DNA from: Phyllobacteriaceae bacterium
Lineage (GTDB): Bacteria; Pseudomonadota; Alphaproteobacteria; Rhizobiales; Rhizobiaceae
DNA length: 64,000 nt
Direction of reading: 5' to 3'
Assembly (NCBI GenBank): GCA_016711085.1
Contig: JADJTR010000008.1
Span: forward strand, 53,837 to 117,836
Positions 1 through 11,488 of the stretch are shown piece after piece. Every line of letters begins with the position of its first letter. Position 1 is the stretch's first letter. Both the position numbers and the translations under genes were made by a program. The notes beneath the pieces are model-generated. The model saw only the letters and a list, made by a program, of their open reading frames with translations, did not search any database and was not told the origin of the DNA.

Positions 1-2
1 CC

Positions 3-311
3 AAGCAGGAGCCGGTGACGGTGTTCCGCCAGGCGCTCGACAATGTTGCGCCGCATGTGGAAGTCCGTTCCCGCCGCGTCGGCGGCGCGACCTACCAGGT
101 CCCCGTCGACGTGCGTCCGGAGCGCCGCCAGGCGCTCGCCATCCGCTGGGTGATCACCGCCGCGCGCGGCCGCAACGAGACCACCATGGTCGACCGCCTC
201 TCCGGCGAATTGCTCGACGCGGCCAACAACCGCGGCACCGCCGTCAAGAAGCGCGAAGACACCCACCGCATGGCCGACGCCAACCGCGCGTTCGCGCATT
301 ACCGCTGGTAA
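3..311 (+). CDS. rpsG: 30S ribosomal protein S7, C-terminal part (cut by window start)
   Basis: Only the last ~102 codons are present; the gene enters from the left edge. The reading includes the S7 core QVPVDVRPERRQALAIRW and ends AFAHYRW, typical of bacterial S7. S7 is the primary binder of the 3' major domain of 16S rRNA and nucleates assembly of the 30S head. It sits 29 bp before fusA, the standard str operon order (rpsL-rpsG-fusA-tuf). Confidence 0.97.
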   Translation, partial: KQEPVTVFRQALDNVAPHVEVRSRRVGGATYQVPVDVRPERRQALAIRWVITAARGRNETTMVDRLSGELLDAANNRGTAVKKREDTHRMADANRAFAHYRW

Positions 312-340
312 GCGCAGGCGAAAGACAAAGGCATCCTCCC

Positions 341-2431
<2,091 letters not shown>

Positions 2432-2499
2432 GCCCGCAACGGGCGGCGCAAACGGGAACAGAACGGCCGCAAGGCCGGTGAAGGAAACGGAGAGCTCCG

Positions 2500-3675
<1,176 letters not shown>

Positions 3676-3690
3676 CGCGGACCCTTGAGG

Positions 3691-3714
3691 CCGGCGCGGA
3701 CTGATCCGCGCCGG
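3691..3714 (+). promoter_or_regulatory. Perfect 10-bp stem-loop between tuf and rpsJ
   Basis: CCGGCGCGGA, loop CTGA, TCCGCGCCGG: a perfect 10-bp stem with a 4-nt loop starting 15 bp after the tuf stop. No T-tract follows, so it is not a classical intrinsic terminator. It could be an RNA-processing or stability element, or an attenuator separating the str operon from the S10 operon. Confidence 0.6.
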
Positions 3715-3737
3715 ACTTGAACAGGAAAGACTTCGCA

Positions 3738-4046
3738 ATGAACGGAACCAACATCCGCATCCGCCTCAAGGCATTCGATCATCGCGTGCTCGATGCGTCG
3801 ACGCGCGAAATCGTGTCGACGGCCAAGCGCACCGGCGCCGGCGTCCGCGGCCCGATTCCGCTGCCGACGCGGATCGAGAAATTCACCGTGAACCGCTCGC
3901 CGCACATCGACAAGAAGAGCCGCGAGCAGTTCGAAATGCGCACCCACAAGCGTCTGCTCGACATCGTCGATCCGACGCCGCAGACGGTCGACGCTCTCAT
4001 GAAGCTCGACCTGGCCGCCGGCGTGGACGTCGAGATCAAGCTCTGA
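3738..4046 (+). CDS. rpsJ: 30S ribosomal protein S10
   Basis: S10, 102 aa, first gene of the S10 operon. The start MNGTNIRIRLKAFDHRVLD matches the family; an ATG 21 bp upstream in the same frame would add seven residues foreign to S10, so the inner ATG is chosen. Motifs RTGAGVRGPIPLPTRIEKFT and RSPHIDKKSREQFEMRTHKR are conserved. S10 is part of the 30S head and also partners NusB in antitermination complexes. Confidence 0.98.
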   Translation: MNGTNIRIRLKAFDHRVLDASTREIVSTAKRTGAGVRGPIPLPTRIEKFTVNRSPHIDKKSREQFEMRTHKRLLDIVDPTPQTVDALMKLDLAAGVDVEIKL

Positions 4047-4108
4047 AGGCGGGGCTGGGCAAGAGGCGGCCCCGAGGCGAACACGGCCGGAAGGAAGGAA
4101 TTGAACCG

Positions 4109-4804
4109 ATGCGTTCAGGTGTCATCGCGCAGAAGATCGGAATGACGCGCATCTACAACGATGCAGGCGAACATGTGCCCGTGACGGTTCTCCGCATGGA
4201 GAACTGCCAGGTTGTGGCGCAGCGCACCCAGGAGAAGAACGGCTACACCGCCGTCCAGCTCGGCGTGGGTCTCGCCAAGGTCAAGAACGTCTCCAAGGCC
4301 GAGCGCGGCCATTTCGCCAAGGCTTCGGTCGAACCGAAGACCAAGGTCGCCGAATTCCGCGTCACCGCCGACAATCTGATCGACGTGGGCGCGGAAATCA
4401 CCGCCGACCATTTCGTCGCCGGGCAGATGGTCGATGTGACCGGCACATCGAAGGGCAAGGGTTTCCAGGGCGTCATTCGCCGCTGGAACTTCGGCGGCGG
4501 TCGCGCCACCCACGGCAACTCGGTTTCGCACCGCTCGCACGGTTCCACCGGCCAGCGCCAGGATCCGGGCAAGGTGTTCAAGAACAAGAAGATGGCCGGC
4601 CATCTCGGCGACGAGCGCGTCACCACGCAGAACGTCCAGGTGGTTTCCACCGATGTCGATCGCGGCCTGATCCTCATCCGCGGCGCCGTTCCCGGCGCCA
4701 AGGGCGGCTGGATCCTCGTGCGCGACGCGGCCAAGACGGCGCTGCCCGACAACGCCCCGAAGCCCGCGGCAATCCGCGCGGCCGCCTCCAAGGGAGCCGA
4801 ATGA
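4109..4804 (+). CDS. rplC: 50S ribosomal protein L3
   Basis: L3, 231 aa. It begins MRSGVIAQKIGMTRIYNDAG and carries the conserved loop with GNSVSHRSHGSTGQRQDPGK that reaches the peptidyl-transferase centre. The Ala/Pro-rich C-terminal tail is common in alphaproteobacterial L3. A GGAAGGAA ribosome binding site precedes the ATG. Only 1 bp separates it from rplD. Confidence 0.98.
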   Translation: MRSGVIAQKIGMTRIYNDAGEHVPVTVLRMENCQVVAQRTQEKNGYTAVQLGVGLAKVKNVSKAERGHFAKASVEPKTKVAEFRVTADNLIDVGAEITADHFVAGQMVDVTGTSKGKGFQGVIRRWNFGGGRATHGNSVSHRSHGSTGQRQDPGKVFKNKKMAGHLGDERVTTQNVQVVSTDVDRGLILIRGAVPGAKGGWILVRDAAKTALPDNAPKPAAIRAAASKGAE

Positions 4805-4805
4805 C

Positions 4806-5426
4806 ATGGATATCAAGGTCACCACGCTCGCCGGCGCCGACGCCGGTTCGCTGACGGTCTCGGAAGAGATTTTCGGTCTTGATCCGCGCGACGACATCCT
4901 GCAGCGCGTCGTGCGCTGGCAGCTTGCCAAGCGCCAGCAGGGCACCCACAAGGCCAAGGGCCGCGCGGAGATCGCGCGCACCGGCGCCAAGATGTACAAG
5001 CAGAAGGGCACCGGCCGGGCGCGCCACCATTCGGCCCGCGCGCCGCAGTTCCGCGGCGGCGGCAAGGCCCACGGCCCGGTTCCGCACAGCCACGCCATCG
5101 ACCTGCCGAAGAAGGTTCGCGCGCTTGGCCTCAAGCACGCCCTGTCGGCCAAGGCCAAGGCGGCCGAGCTGATCGTTGTCGACGATCTGCGCGTCGTCGA
5201 AGCCAAGACCAAGGCGGTCGCCGCCGGTTTCGCCAAGCTCGGCCTCGCCAACGCGCTGCTGATCGGCGGCGCCGAGATCGACGCCGGTTTCCGTCGCGCC
5301 GCGGCCAATTTGCCGAACATCGACGTGCTGCCGGTGCAGGGCATCAACGTCTACGACATCCTGCGCCGCGGCACGCTGGTCCTTTCCAAGGCCGCCGTCG
5401 AGGCTCTCGAGGAGCGCTTCAAATGA
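4806..5426 (+). CDS. rplD: 50S ribosomal protein L4
   Basis: L4, 206 aa, assembly protein of the large subunit whose extended loop lines the exit tunnel. The loop QKGTGRARHHSARAPQFRGG is intact (residues ~61-80). Its stop overlaps the rplW start by 4 bp, suggesting translational coupling. In E. coli L4 is the autogenous repressor of this operon; no leader equivalent was recognised here beyond the tuf-rpsJ hairpin. Confidence 0.98.
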   Translation: MDIKVTTLAGADAGSLTVSEEIFGLDPRDDILQRVVRWQLAKRQQGTHKAKGRAEIARTGAKMYKQKGTGRARHHSARAPQFRGGGKAHGPVPHSHAIDLPKKVRALGLKHALSAKAKAAELIVVDDLRVVEAKTKAVAAGFAKLGLANALLIGGAEIDAGFRRAAANLPNIDVLPVQGINVYDILRRGTLVLSKAAVEALEERFK

Positions 5427-5716
5427 CCGATCTTCGCCACTACGACGTGATCGTCGCTCCGGTGATCACCGAGAAATCGACGATGGCGTCGGAAGCCAAC
5501 CAGATTGTCTTCAATGTCGCGCCGAAGGCCTCCAAGCCGGAGATCAAGGCGGCGGTCGAGGCCCTGTTCGGCGTCAAGGTCAAGGCGGTCAACACCTTGG
5601 TCCGCAAGGGCAAGAACAAGCGTTTCCGCGGCTTCGCCGGCAAGCAGAGCGACGTCAAGAAGGCGATCGTGACGCTGGCCGAAGGCCAGTCCATCGACGT
5701 CTCCACGGGTCTGTGA
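5423..5716 (+). CDS. rplW: 50S ribosomal protein L23
   Basis: L23, 97 aa, located at the tunnel exit where trigger factor and SRP dock. The start MTDLRHYDVIVAPVITEKST is the standard N-terminus, and the motif VRKGKNKRFRGFAGKQSD is present. ATGA overlap with rplD upstream; 17 bp to rplB. Confidence 0.98.
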   Translation: MTDLRHYDVIVAPVITEKSTMASEANQIVFNVAPKASKPEIKAAVEALFGVKVKAVNTLVRKGKNKRFRGFAGKQSDVKKAIVTLAEGQSIDVSTGL

Positions 5717-5733
5717 GCGGGCGGGAGGAATAA

Positions 5734-6567
5734 ATGGCACTGAAAACCTACAAACCGACCACCCCGGGCCAGCGCCAGCTGGTGCTCATCGACCGTTCGG
5801 GCCTGTACAAGGGCAAGCCGGTCAAGGCGCTGACGGAAGGCCTCGTCTCCAAGGGCGGCCGCAACAATCTCGGTCGCGTCACCGTCCGCTTCCGCGGCGG
5901 CGGCCACAAGCGCACCTACCGCATGGTCGACTTCAAGCGTCGCAAGTTCGATGTCGCTGCGACGGTCGAGCGGATCGAATACGATCCCAACCGCACCGCC
6001 TTCATCGCGCTGATCAAATACGAAGACGGCGAGCAGGCTTACATCCTGGCGCCGCAGCGCCTGGCCATTGGCGACAAGGTCGTCGCCGGCGCCAAGGTCG
6101 ACGTGAAGCCCGGCAACGCCATGCCGCTGTCGTCGATGCCGGTCGGCACGATCATCCACAATGTCGAGCTGAAGCCCGGCAAGGGTGGCCAGATCGCCCG
6201 TTCGGCCGGCGCCTACGCGCAGCTGGTCGGCCGCGACCAGGGCATGGCGATCCTGCGCCTCAACTCGGGCGAGCAGCGCCTGGTTCAGGGTTCTTGCCTC
6301 GCCACGGTCGGCGCGGTGTCGAACGCCGACCACCTCAACGAATCGCTCGGCAAGGCCGGCCGCACCCGCTGGATGGGCTTCCGCCCGCACAATCGCGGCG
6401 TGACCATGAACCCGGTCGACCATCCGCACGGCGGCGGCGAAGGCCGCACCTCGGGCGGCCGCCACCCGGTCACCCCCTGGGGCAAGCCGACCAAGGGCAA
6501 GAAGACCCGGTCCAACAAGTCGACCGACAAGTTCATCATGCGCTCGCGCCACGCGCGCAAGGCATAA
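5734..6567 (+). CDS. rplB: 50S ribosomal protein L2
   Basis: L2, 277 aa, full size. Conserved segments include GGRNNLGRVTVRFRGGGHKR near residues 37-57 and the C-terminal NPVDHPHGGGEGRTSGGRHP containing the His needed for peptidyl-transferase function. Preceded by GGGAGGAA. Clean frame. Confidence 0.99.
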   Translation: MALKTYKPTTPGQRQLVLIDRSGLYKGKPVKALTEGLVSKGGRNNLGRVTVRFRGGGHKRTYRMVDFKRRKFDVAATVERIEYDPNRTAFIALIKYEDGEQAYILAPQRLAIGDKVVAGAKVDVKPGNAMPLSSMPVGTIIHNVELKPGKGGQIARSAGAYAQLVGRDQGMAILRLNSGEQRLVQGSCLATVGAVSNADHLNESLGKAGRTRWMGFRPHNRGVTMNPVDHPHGGGEGRTSGGRHPVTPWGKPTKGKKTRSNKSTDKFIMRSRHARKA

Positions 6568-6584
6568 GAGAAGGGGACGCGAAC

Positions 6585-6863
6585 GTGACCCGCGCAGTTT
6601 GGAAAGGCCCGTTTGTCGACGGGTACCTCCTCGCCAAGGCCGAGAAGGTCCGCGAAGGCGGCCGCAACGAAGTGATCAAGATGTGGAGCCGTCGCTCCAC
6701 CATCCTGCCGCAGTTCGTCGGCCTGACCTTTGGCGTCTACAACGGCCAGAAGCACATTCCCGTTTCGGTGTCGGAAGACATGGTCGGGCACAAGTTCGGC
6801 GAGTTCTCGCCGACCCGGACCTATTATGGCCACGGCGCCGACAAGAAGGCGAAGAGGAAATAA
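6585..6863 (+). CDS. rpsS: 30S ribosomal protein S19
   Basis: S19, 92 aa, starting at GTG (the ATG-only reading would miss the conserved start TRAVWKGPFVDGYLL). Conserved IKMWSRRSTILPQFVG and GHKFGEFSPTRTYYGH follow. Located in the 30S head next to S13. Two bases separate it from rplV. Confidence 0.97.
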   Translation: MTRAVWKGPFVDGYLLAKAEKVREGGRNEVIKMWSRRSTILPQFVGLTFGVYNGQKHIPVSVSEDMVGHKFGEFSPTRTYYGHGADKKAKRK

Positions 6864-6865
6864 TC

Positions 6866-7255
6866 ATGGGCAAGCCGAAGGCGCCGCGCCCGCTGGCCGA
6901 CAACGAGGCGCGCGCCGTGCTCCGCACCATCCGCGTCAGCCCGCAGAAGCTGAACCTCGTTGCCGCGCTGATCCGCGGCAAGAAGGTCGCGACTGCGCTC
7001 GCCGATCTCGAATTCTCGCGCAAGCGCATCGCCGAGACCGTGCGCAAGACGCTGGAATCCGCGATCGCCAACGCCGAGAACAACCACAACCTCGATGTCG
7101 ACGCGCTGGTCGTCGCCGAGGCCTATGTCGGCAAGTCGATCCTGATGAAACGCTTCCATGCCCGCGGTCGCGGTCGCGCCTCGCGCGTCACCAAGCCGTT
7201 TTCGCACCTGACCATCGTCGTGCGCGAAGTGGAAGCCAAAGGGGAGGCCGCCTGA
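6866..7255 (+). CDS. rplV: 50S ribosomal protein L22
   Basis: L22, 129 aa; its beta-hairpin lines the exit tunnel and is where macrolide-resistance changes arise in other bacteria. The core VSPQKLNLVAALIRGKKVATAL and the tip region RARGRGRASRVTKPFSHLTI are present. The start MGKPKAPRPLADNEARAVL follows directly after rpsS. The TGA overlaps the rpsC ATG by one base (TGATG). Confidence 0.97.
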   Translation: MGKPKAPRPLADNEARAVLRTIRVSPQKLNLVAALIRGKKVATALADLEFSRKRIAETVRKTLESAIANAENNHNLDVDALVVAEAYVGKSILMKRFHARGRGRASRVTKPFSHLTIVVREVEAKGEAA

Positions 7256-7980
7256 TGGGCCAGAAAGTCAATCCGATCGGCCTGCGCCTCGGCATCAACC
7301 GGACCTGGGATTCGCGTTGGTACGCCAACACCGGCGAATACGGCCGCCTTCTCCATGAGGATCTGAAGATCCGCAAATTCATCGAGAAGGAAATGAAGCA
7401 GGCTGGCGTCGCCAAGGTTGTCATCGAGCGCCCGCACAAGAAGTGCCGTGTCACCATCCATGCCGCGCGCCCGGGCCTGATCATCGGCAAGAAGGGCGCC
7501 GACATCGAGAAGCTGCGCAAGAAGCTGACCGAGATGACGAAGTCCGAGACGCACCTCAACATCGTCGAGGTGCGCAAGCCGGAGACCGACGCGACCCTCG
7601 TCGCCCAGTCGATCGCGCAGCAGCTCGAGCGCCGCGTCGCGTTCCGCCGCGCCATGAAGCGCGCCGTGCAGTCGGCCATGCGTCTCGGCGCCGAGGGCAT
7701 CCGCATCAATTGTTCGGGCCGTCTCGGCGGCGCCGAAATCGCCCGCATGGAATGGTACCGCGAAGGCCGCGTGCCGCTGCACACGCTGCGCGCCGACGTC
7801 GACTACGGCACCGCCGAGGCGCAGACCGCCTACGGCACCTGCGGCGTCAAGGTCTGGGTGTTCAAGGGCGAGATCCTCGAGCACGACCCGATGGCTTCGG
7901 AACGCCGCGCCACCGAAGGCGCGAGGCGGGCCGGCGCCGGCGGCCGCGAGACGCCCGAGGCGCGCCGGAATTTGGAGTGA
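7255..7980 (+). CDS. rpsC: 30S ribosomal protein S3
   Basis: S3, 241 aa. N-terminus MGQKVNPIGLRLGINRTWDS, a KH domain with the GXXG-type turn in PGLIIGKKGADIEKLRKKL (residues ~75-93), then the C-terminal S3 domain with GAEIARMEWYREGRVPLHTL. It forms part of the mRNA entry channel. Coupled to rplV by a one-base overlap. Confidence 0.98.
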   Translation: MGQKVNPIGLRLGINRTWDSRWYANTGEYGRLLHEDLKIRKFIEKEMKQAGVAKVVIERPHKKCRVTIHAARPGLIIGKKGADIEKLRKKLTEMTKSETHLNIVEVRKPETDATLVAQSIAQQLERRVAFRRAMKRAVQSAMRLGAEGIRINCSGRLGGAEIARMEWYREGRVPLHTLRADVDYGTAEAQTAYGTCGVKVWVFKGEILEHDPMASERRATEGARRAGAGGRETPEARRNLE

Positions 7981-7987
7981 GACCACG

Positions 7988-8401
7988 ATGCTGCAGCCAA
8001 AGCGCACAAAGTTCCGCAAGCAGTTCAAGGGCCGTATTTCGGGCGTCGCCAAGGGCGGCATGAACCTGGATTTCGGCGCCTTCGGATTGAAGGCCATGGA
8101 GCCGGAACGCGTCACCGCGCGTCAGATCGAAGCGGCCCGCCGTGCGATCACCCGCGAGATGAAGCGCGCCGGCCGCGTGTGGATCCGAATTTTCCCGGAT
8201 GTGCCGGTGACCAAGAAGCCGACCGAAGTCCGCATGGGCAAGGGCAAGGGCGCGGTGGAATTGTGGGCGTGCCGGGTCAAGCCCGGCCGCGTCATGTTCG
8301 AAATCGACGGCGTCGATGAAGAGACGGCCCGCGAAGCGCTGCGCCTCGGCGCCGCCAAGCTGCCGATCAAGACCCGTTTCGTCCAGCGCATCGCCGAGTG
8401 A
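7988..8401 (+). CDS. rplP: 50S ribosomal protein L16
   Basis: L16, 137 aa, full length: MLQPKRTKFRKQFKGRISG through KLPIKTRFVQRIAE. The conserved RRAITREMKRAGRVWIRIFP and KGKGAVELWACRVKPGR segments are intact. L16 helps position tRNA in the A site. Lies 7 bp after rpsC. Confidence 0.98.
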   Translation: MLQPKRTKFRKQFKGRISGVAKGGMNLDFGAFGLKAMEPERVTARQIEAARRAITREMKRAGRVWIRIFPDVPVTKKPTEVRMGKGKGAVELWACRVKPGRVMFEIDGVDEETAREALRLGAAKLPIKTRFVQRIAE

Positions 8402-8409
8402 GGTCAGAC

Positions 8410-8609
8410 ATGAACGCCGCAGACATCCGGGGCAAGACGCCCGACCAGCTCGCCGACGATCTCGCCTCGCTGAAGAAGGAGCAGTTCAACCTGCGCTTCC
8501 AGAAGGCGACCGGCCAGGTGGAAAAACCGCCCGCGTGCGCCAGGTGCGCCGCGACATCGCCCGCATCAAGACCATTGCCGCTGAAAAAGCGGCGCAGAAG
8601 AAGGGCTGA
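8410..8609 (+). CDS. rpmC: 50S ribosomal protein L29 (one-base break)
   Basis: The N-terminal half MNAADIRGKTPDQLADDLASL...RFQKATGQVE reads from 8410. The second half, ARVRQVRRDIARIKTIAAEK, continues in another frame to a stop at 8609. A single base is missing near 8523-8530 (gaaaaaccg where gaaNacacc-like sequence is expected). With that base restored the protein is 66 aa, the usual L29 size. L29 sits beside the tunnel exit. The gene is essential-context ribosomal, so a consensus error is far likelier than a mutation. Confidence 0.9.
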
Positions 8610-8613
8610 GATC

Positions 8614-8853
8614 ATGCCGAAGCGCGTCCTGCAGGGCACCGTCGTCAGCGACAAGAACGAAAAGACCGTGGTCGTGCGCGTCGAGCGTCGCTTCACCCAT
8701 CCGGTGATGAAGAAGACCGTGCGCATGTCGAAGAAGTACAAGGCGCATGACGAGGCCAACGCCTGCAAGGTGGGCGACATCGTCATGATCCAGGAGTCGA
8801 AGCCGATCTCCAAGGACAAGCGCTGGGTCGTCGTGACCGGCGACGCGCAGTGA
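8614..8853 (+). CDS. rpsQ: 30S ribosomal protein S17
   Basis: S17, 79 aa: MPKRVLQGTVVSDKNEKTVV...KYKAHDEANACKVGDIVMIQESKPISKDKRW. It is an OB-fold primary 16S rRNA binder. The start at 8614 directly follows the rpmC stop (TGAGATCATG). Confidence 0.97.
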   Translation: MPKRVLQGTVVSDKNEKTVVVRVERRFTHPVMKKTVRMSKKYKAHDEANACKVGDIVMIQESKPISKDKRWVVVTGDAQ

Positions 8854-8920
8854 CGGCAAGGAAACTGACCGGTTCGCGCAGCCTGCGTGTTCCGGGTGAG
8901 AAAAAAGAAGGCGGCCTGTC

Positions 8921-9289
8921 ATGATTCAGATGCAAACAAACCTCGACGTCGCGGACAATTCCGGCGCGCGTCGCGTCATGTGCATCAAGGTGCTGGGCGG
9001 TTCGAAGCGGAAATACGCCTCCGTCGGCGACATCATCGTGGTGTCGATCAAGGAGGCCATTCCGCGCGGCCGCGTCAAGAAGGGCGATGTGATGAAGGCG
9101 GTCGTGGTGCGCACGGCCAAGGACATCCGCCGCGCCGACGGTTCGGTGATCCGGTTCGACCGGAACGCCGCCGTCCTCGTCGACAACAAGAAAGAGCCGA
9201 TCGGCACGCGCATCTTCGGACCGGTTCCGCGCGAACTTCGCGCCCGGAACCACATGAAGATCATCTCGCTCGCGCCTGAAGTGCTGTAA
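8921..9289 (+). CDS. rplN: 50S ribosomal protein L14
   Basis: L14, 122 aa, complete: MIQMQTNLDVADNSGARRVM through HMKIISLAPEVL. First gene of the spc operon in many bacteria; here it follows rpsQ after 67 bp, so a promoter or processing site may lie in that gap, though none is obvious. L14 contacts L19 and the 30S subunit. Confidence 0.98.
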   Translation: MIQMQTNLDVADNSGARRVMCIKVLGGSKRKYASVGDIIVVSIKEAIPRGRVKKGDVMKAVVVRTAKDIRRADGSVIRFDRNAAVLVDNKKEPIGTRIFGPVPRELRARNHMKIISLAPEVL

Positions 9290-9302
9290 GGAGCCGAGAG
9301 CC

Positions 9303-9615
9303 ATGCAGAAGATCCGCAAGGGCGACAAAGTCGTCGTGCTCGCCGGCAAGGACAAGGGCCGGTCGGGCGAAATCATCAAGATGATGCCGAGCGACGATGC
9401 CGCGCTGGTGCGCGGGATCAACATGATCGCCGCCACCAGCGCCAGACCCAGACCCAGGAAGGCGGCATCATCGCAAGGAAGCGCCGATCCATGTTTCCAA
9501 CCTCGCCATCGTCGACCCCAAGGACGGCAAGCCGACCCGCGTCGGCTTCACCATCGGCAAGGACGGCAAGAAGGTGCGCGTGGCGAAGCGTTCGGGAGCG
9601 ACCATCGATGGCTAA
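9303..9615 (+). CDS. rplX: 50S ribosomal protein L24 (two one-base breaks)
   Basis: Starts MQKIRKGDKVVVLAGKDKGR (KOW motif) and is in frame to GINMI. One base is missing near 9429 (after ATC; frame then reads RHQRQTQTQEGGII) and another near 9474 (frame then reads KEAPIHVSNLAIVDPKDG). The tail TRVGFTIGKDGKKVRVAKRS ends at TAA 9613-9615. With both bases restored the protein is ~104 aa, normal for L24, an assembly initiator protein. The stop overlaps the rplE start by 8 bp. Confidence 0.9.
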
Positions 9616-10168
9616 GACCGAAAAATACACGCCGCGCATGAAAGAGCGCTACGAGCAGGCCATCCGCAAGGAGATGCTCGAGCAGTTCAAGTACGGCAAC
9701 GCCATGGAAGTGCCGCGCCTCGACAAGATCGTCATCAACATGGGCGTCGGCGAGGCGACGGGCGATTCCAAGAAGCCGACCGTCGCCGCGGAGGATCTTT
9801 CCGCCATCGCCGGCCAGAAGGCCGTGATTACGCGCTCGCGCAAGGCCATCGCCGCCTTCAAGCTGCGCGAAGGCATGCCGATCGGCGCCAAGGTGACGCT
9901 GCGCAAGGACCGCATGTACGAATTCCTCGACCGCCTGGTCACCATCGCGCTGCCGCGCGTCCGCGACTTCCGCGGCCTGAATCCGAAGAGCTTCGATGGC
10001 CGCGGCAACTACGCCATGGGCATCAAGGAGCACATCGTGTTCCCGGAGATCAACTACGACAAGGTCGATCAGACCTGGGGAATGGACATCATCGTGTGTA
10101 CGACCGCCAAGACGGACGACGAGGCCCGGGCTCTGCTCAAGGCTTTCAACTTCCCCTTCCGGCAGTAA
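9608..10168 (+). CDS. rplE: 50S ribosomal protein L5
   Basis: L5, 186 aa: MAKTEKYTPRMKERYEQAIR, then PRLDKIVINMGVGEATGDSK and the C-terminal TTAKTDDEARALLKAFNFPF. It binds 5S rRNA and contacts P-site tRNA. The start is chosen at the MAKTEKY ATG overlapping the end of rplX, because longer in-frame readings merely traverse the rplX reading region. Confidence 0.98.
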   Translation: MAKTEKYTPRMKERYEQAIRKEMLEQFKYGNAMEVPRLDKIVINMGVGEATGDSKKPTVAAEDLSAIAGQKAVITRSRKAIAAFKLREGMPIGAKVTLRKDRMYEFLDRLVTIALPRVRDFRGLNPKSFDGRGNYAMGIKEHIVFPEINYDKVDQTWGMDIIVCTTAKTDDEARALLKAFNFPFRQ

Positions 10169-10195
10169 CGGCGCGCGAGAACAAGGACAGACGAC

Positions 10196-10501
10196 ATGGC
10201 CAAAACCAGTTCAGTCGAAAAGAACAACCGCCGCCGCAAGATGGTTGCGCGCGACTCGGTCAAGCGCAAAGCCCTCAAGGCCGTCATCATGGACCAGGGC
10301 AAGCCGATGGACGAGCGGTTCCGCGCCCAGCTGAAGCTCGCCGCGTTGCCGCGCAACTCGGCCGCGGTCCGCATCCGCAACCGCTGCGAGGTGACGGGCC
10401 GTCCGCGCGCCTATTACCGCAAACTCAAGATGTCGCGTATGGCGCTGCGCGAACTCGGCTCGCTCGGTCTGATCCCGGGCCTGGTCAAGTCGAGCTGGTA
10501 A
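10196..10501 (+). CDS. rpsN: 30S ribosomal protein S14
   Basis: S14, 101 aa, the zinc-free long form typical of proteobacteria: MAKTSSVEKNNRRRKMVARD and RNRCEVTGRPRAYYRKLKMS, ending GLIPGLVKSSW. The CXXC pairs of the zinc-binding short form are absent. Located 27 bp after rplE. Confidence 0.98.
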   Translation: MAKTSSVEKNNRRRKMVARDSVKRKALKAVIMDQGKPMDERFRAQLKLAALPRNSAAVRIRNRCEVTGRPRAYYRKLKMSRMALRELGSLGLIPGLVKSSW

Positions 10502-10511
10502 GGAGGCGAAC

Positions 10512-10910
10512 ATGTCCATGAACGATCCCCTGGGCGACATGCTCACCCGCATCCGCAACGCCGTCGGCCGCAAGAAGAGCAAGGTGTCGACGCCGGCGTC
10601 CAAGCTGCGCGCCCGCGTGCTCGAAGTGCTCAAGTCGGAAGGCTACATCCGCTCGTTTTCCCAGATCGATTTCGACAACGGCAAGTCCGAGATCGAAATC
10701 GAACTGAAATATTCTGAAGGGGCGCCGGTGATCCGCGAAATCACGCGCGTGTCGAAACCCGGCCGTCGCGTGTATGTCTCGGTCAAATCGATCCCGAGCG
10801 TCGCCAACGGCCTCGGCATCGCCATCCTGTCGACGCCGAAGGGCGTCATGGCCGACCATCAGGCGCGCGAAGAAAATGTCGGCGGAGAAATTCTCTGCCG
10901 CGTGTTCTAA
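10512..10910 (+). CDS. rpsH: 30S ribosomal protein S8
   Basis: S8, 132 aa, a 16S central-domain binder and the spc-operon autoregulator in E. coli. N-terminus MSMNDPLGDMLTRIRNAVGR; C-terminal SKPGRRVYVSVKSIPSVANG followed by GIAILSTPKGVMADHQAREE. GGAGG ribosome binding site 6 bp before the ATG. Confidence 0.98.
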   Translation: MSMNDPLGDMLTRIRNAVGRKKSKVSTPASKLRARVLEVLKSEGYIRSFSQIDFDNGKSEIEIELKYSEGAPVIREITRVSKPGRRVYVSVKSIPSVANGLGIAILSTPKGVMADHQAREENVGGEILCRVF

Positions 10911-10943
10911 ACGTCGGCCCAACAGCAAGGACGAGGACGAAAA

Positions 10944-11477
10944 ATGTCTCGTATCGGAAAAAAGCCGGTATCCGTGCCGGGCGGCGTGACCGCCACGGTC
11001 AACGGCCAGACGGTGACCGCGAAAGGCCCCAAAGGCGAACTCTCCTTCGTCGTCAACGAAGAAGTGCTCGTCAAGCTGGAAGACGGCGCGATCAAGGTCG
11101 ACCCGCGCGACGAATCCAAGGGCGCGCGCTCCAAATGGGGCATGTCGCGCACGCAGATCGTCAACATCCTGACCGGCGTCACCGCCGGTTACGAGCGCAA
11201 GCTCGAGATCAACGGCGTCGGCTATCGCGCCGCCCTGCAGGGCAAGAACCTGCAGCTGGCGCTCGGCTTCAGCCATGACGTGGTTTACCAGACGCCCGAA
11301 GGCATCACGATCACCGTGCCCAAGCCGACGGAAATCGTCATCACGGGCATCGACAAGCAGAAGGTCGGCCAGGTGGCTGCGGAAATCCGCGAATACCGCG
11401 GCCCCGAACCCTACAAGGGCAAGGGCGTGAAATATGCCGGCGAGCGGATCGTCCGCAAAGAAGGCAAGAAGAAGTAA
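10944..11477 (+). CDS. rplF: 50S ribosomal protein L6
   Basis: L6, 177 aa, with the two duplicated alpha/beta domains: MSRIGKKPVSVPGGVTATVN at the start, SHDVVYQTPEGITITVPKPT in the middle and the signature EPYKGKGVKYAGERIVRKEG at the end. Located near the sarcin-ricin loop and factor-binding site of the 50S subunit. Confidence 0.98.
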   Translation: MSRIGKKPVSVPGGVTATVNGQTVTAKGPKGELSFVVNEEVLVKLEDGAIKVDPRDESKGARSKWGMSRTQIVNILTGVTAGYERKLEINGVGYRAALQGKNLQLALGFSHDVVYQTPEGITITVPKPTEIVITGIDKQKVGQVAAEIREYRGPEPYKGKGVKYAGERIVRKEGKKK

Positions 11478-11488
11478 GGAACGGAACC

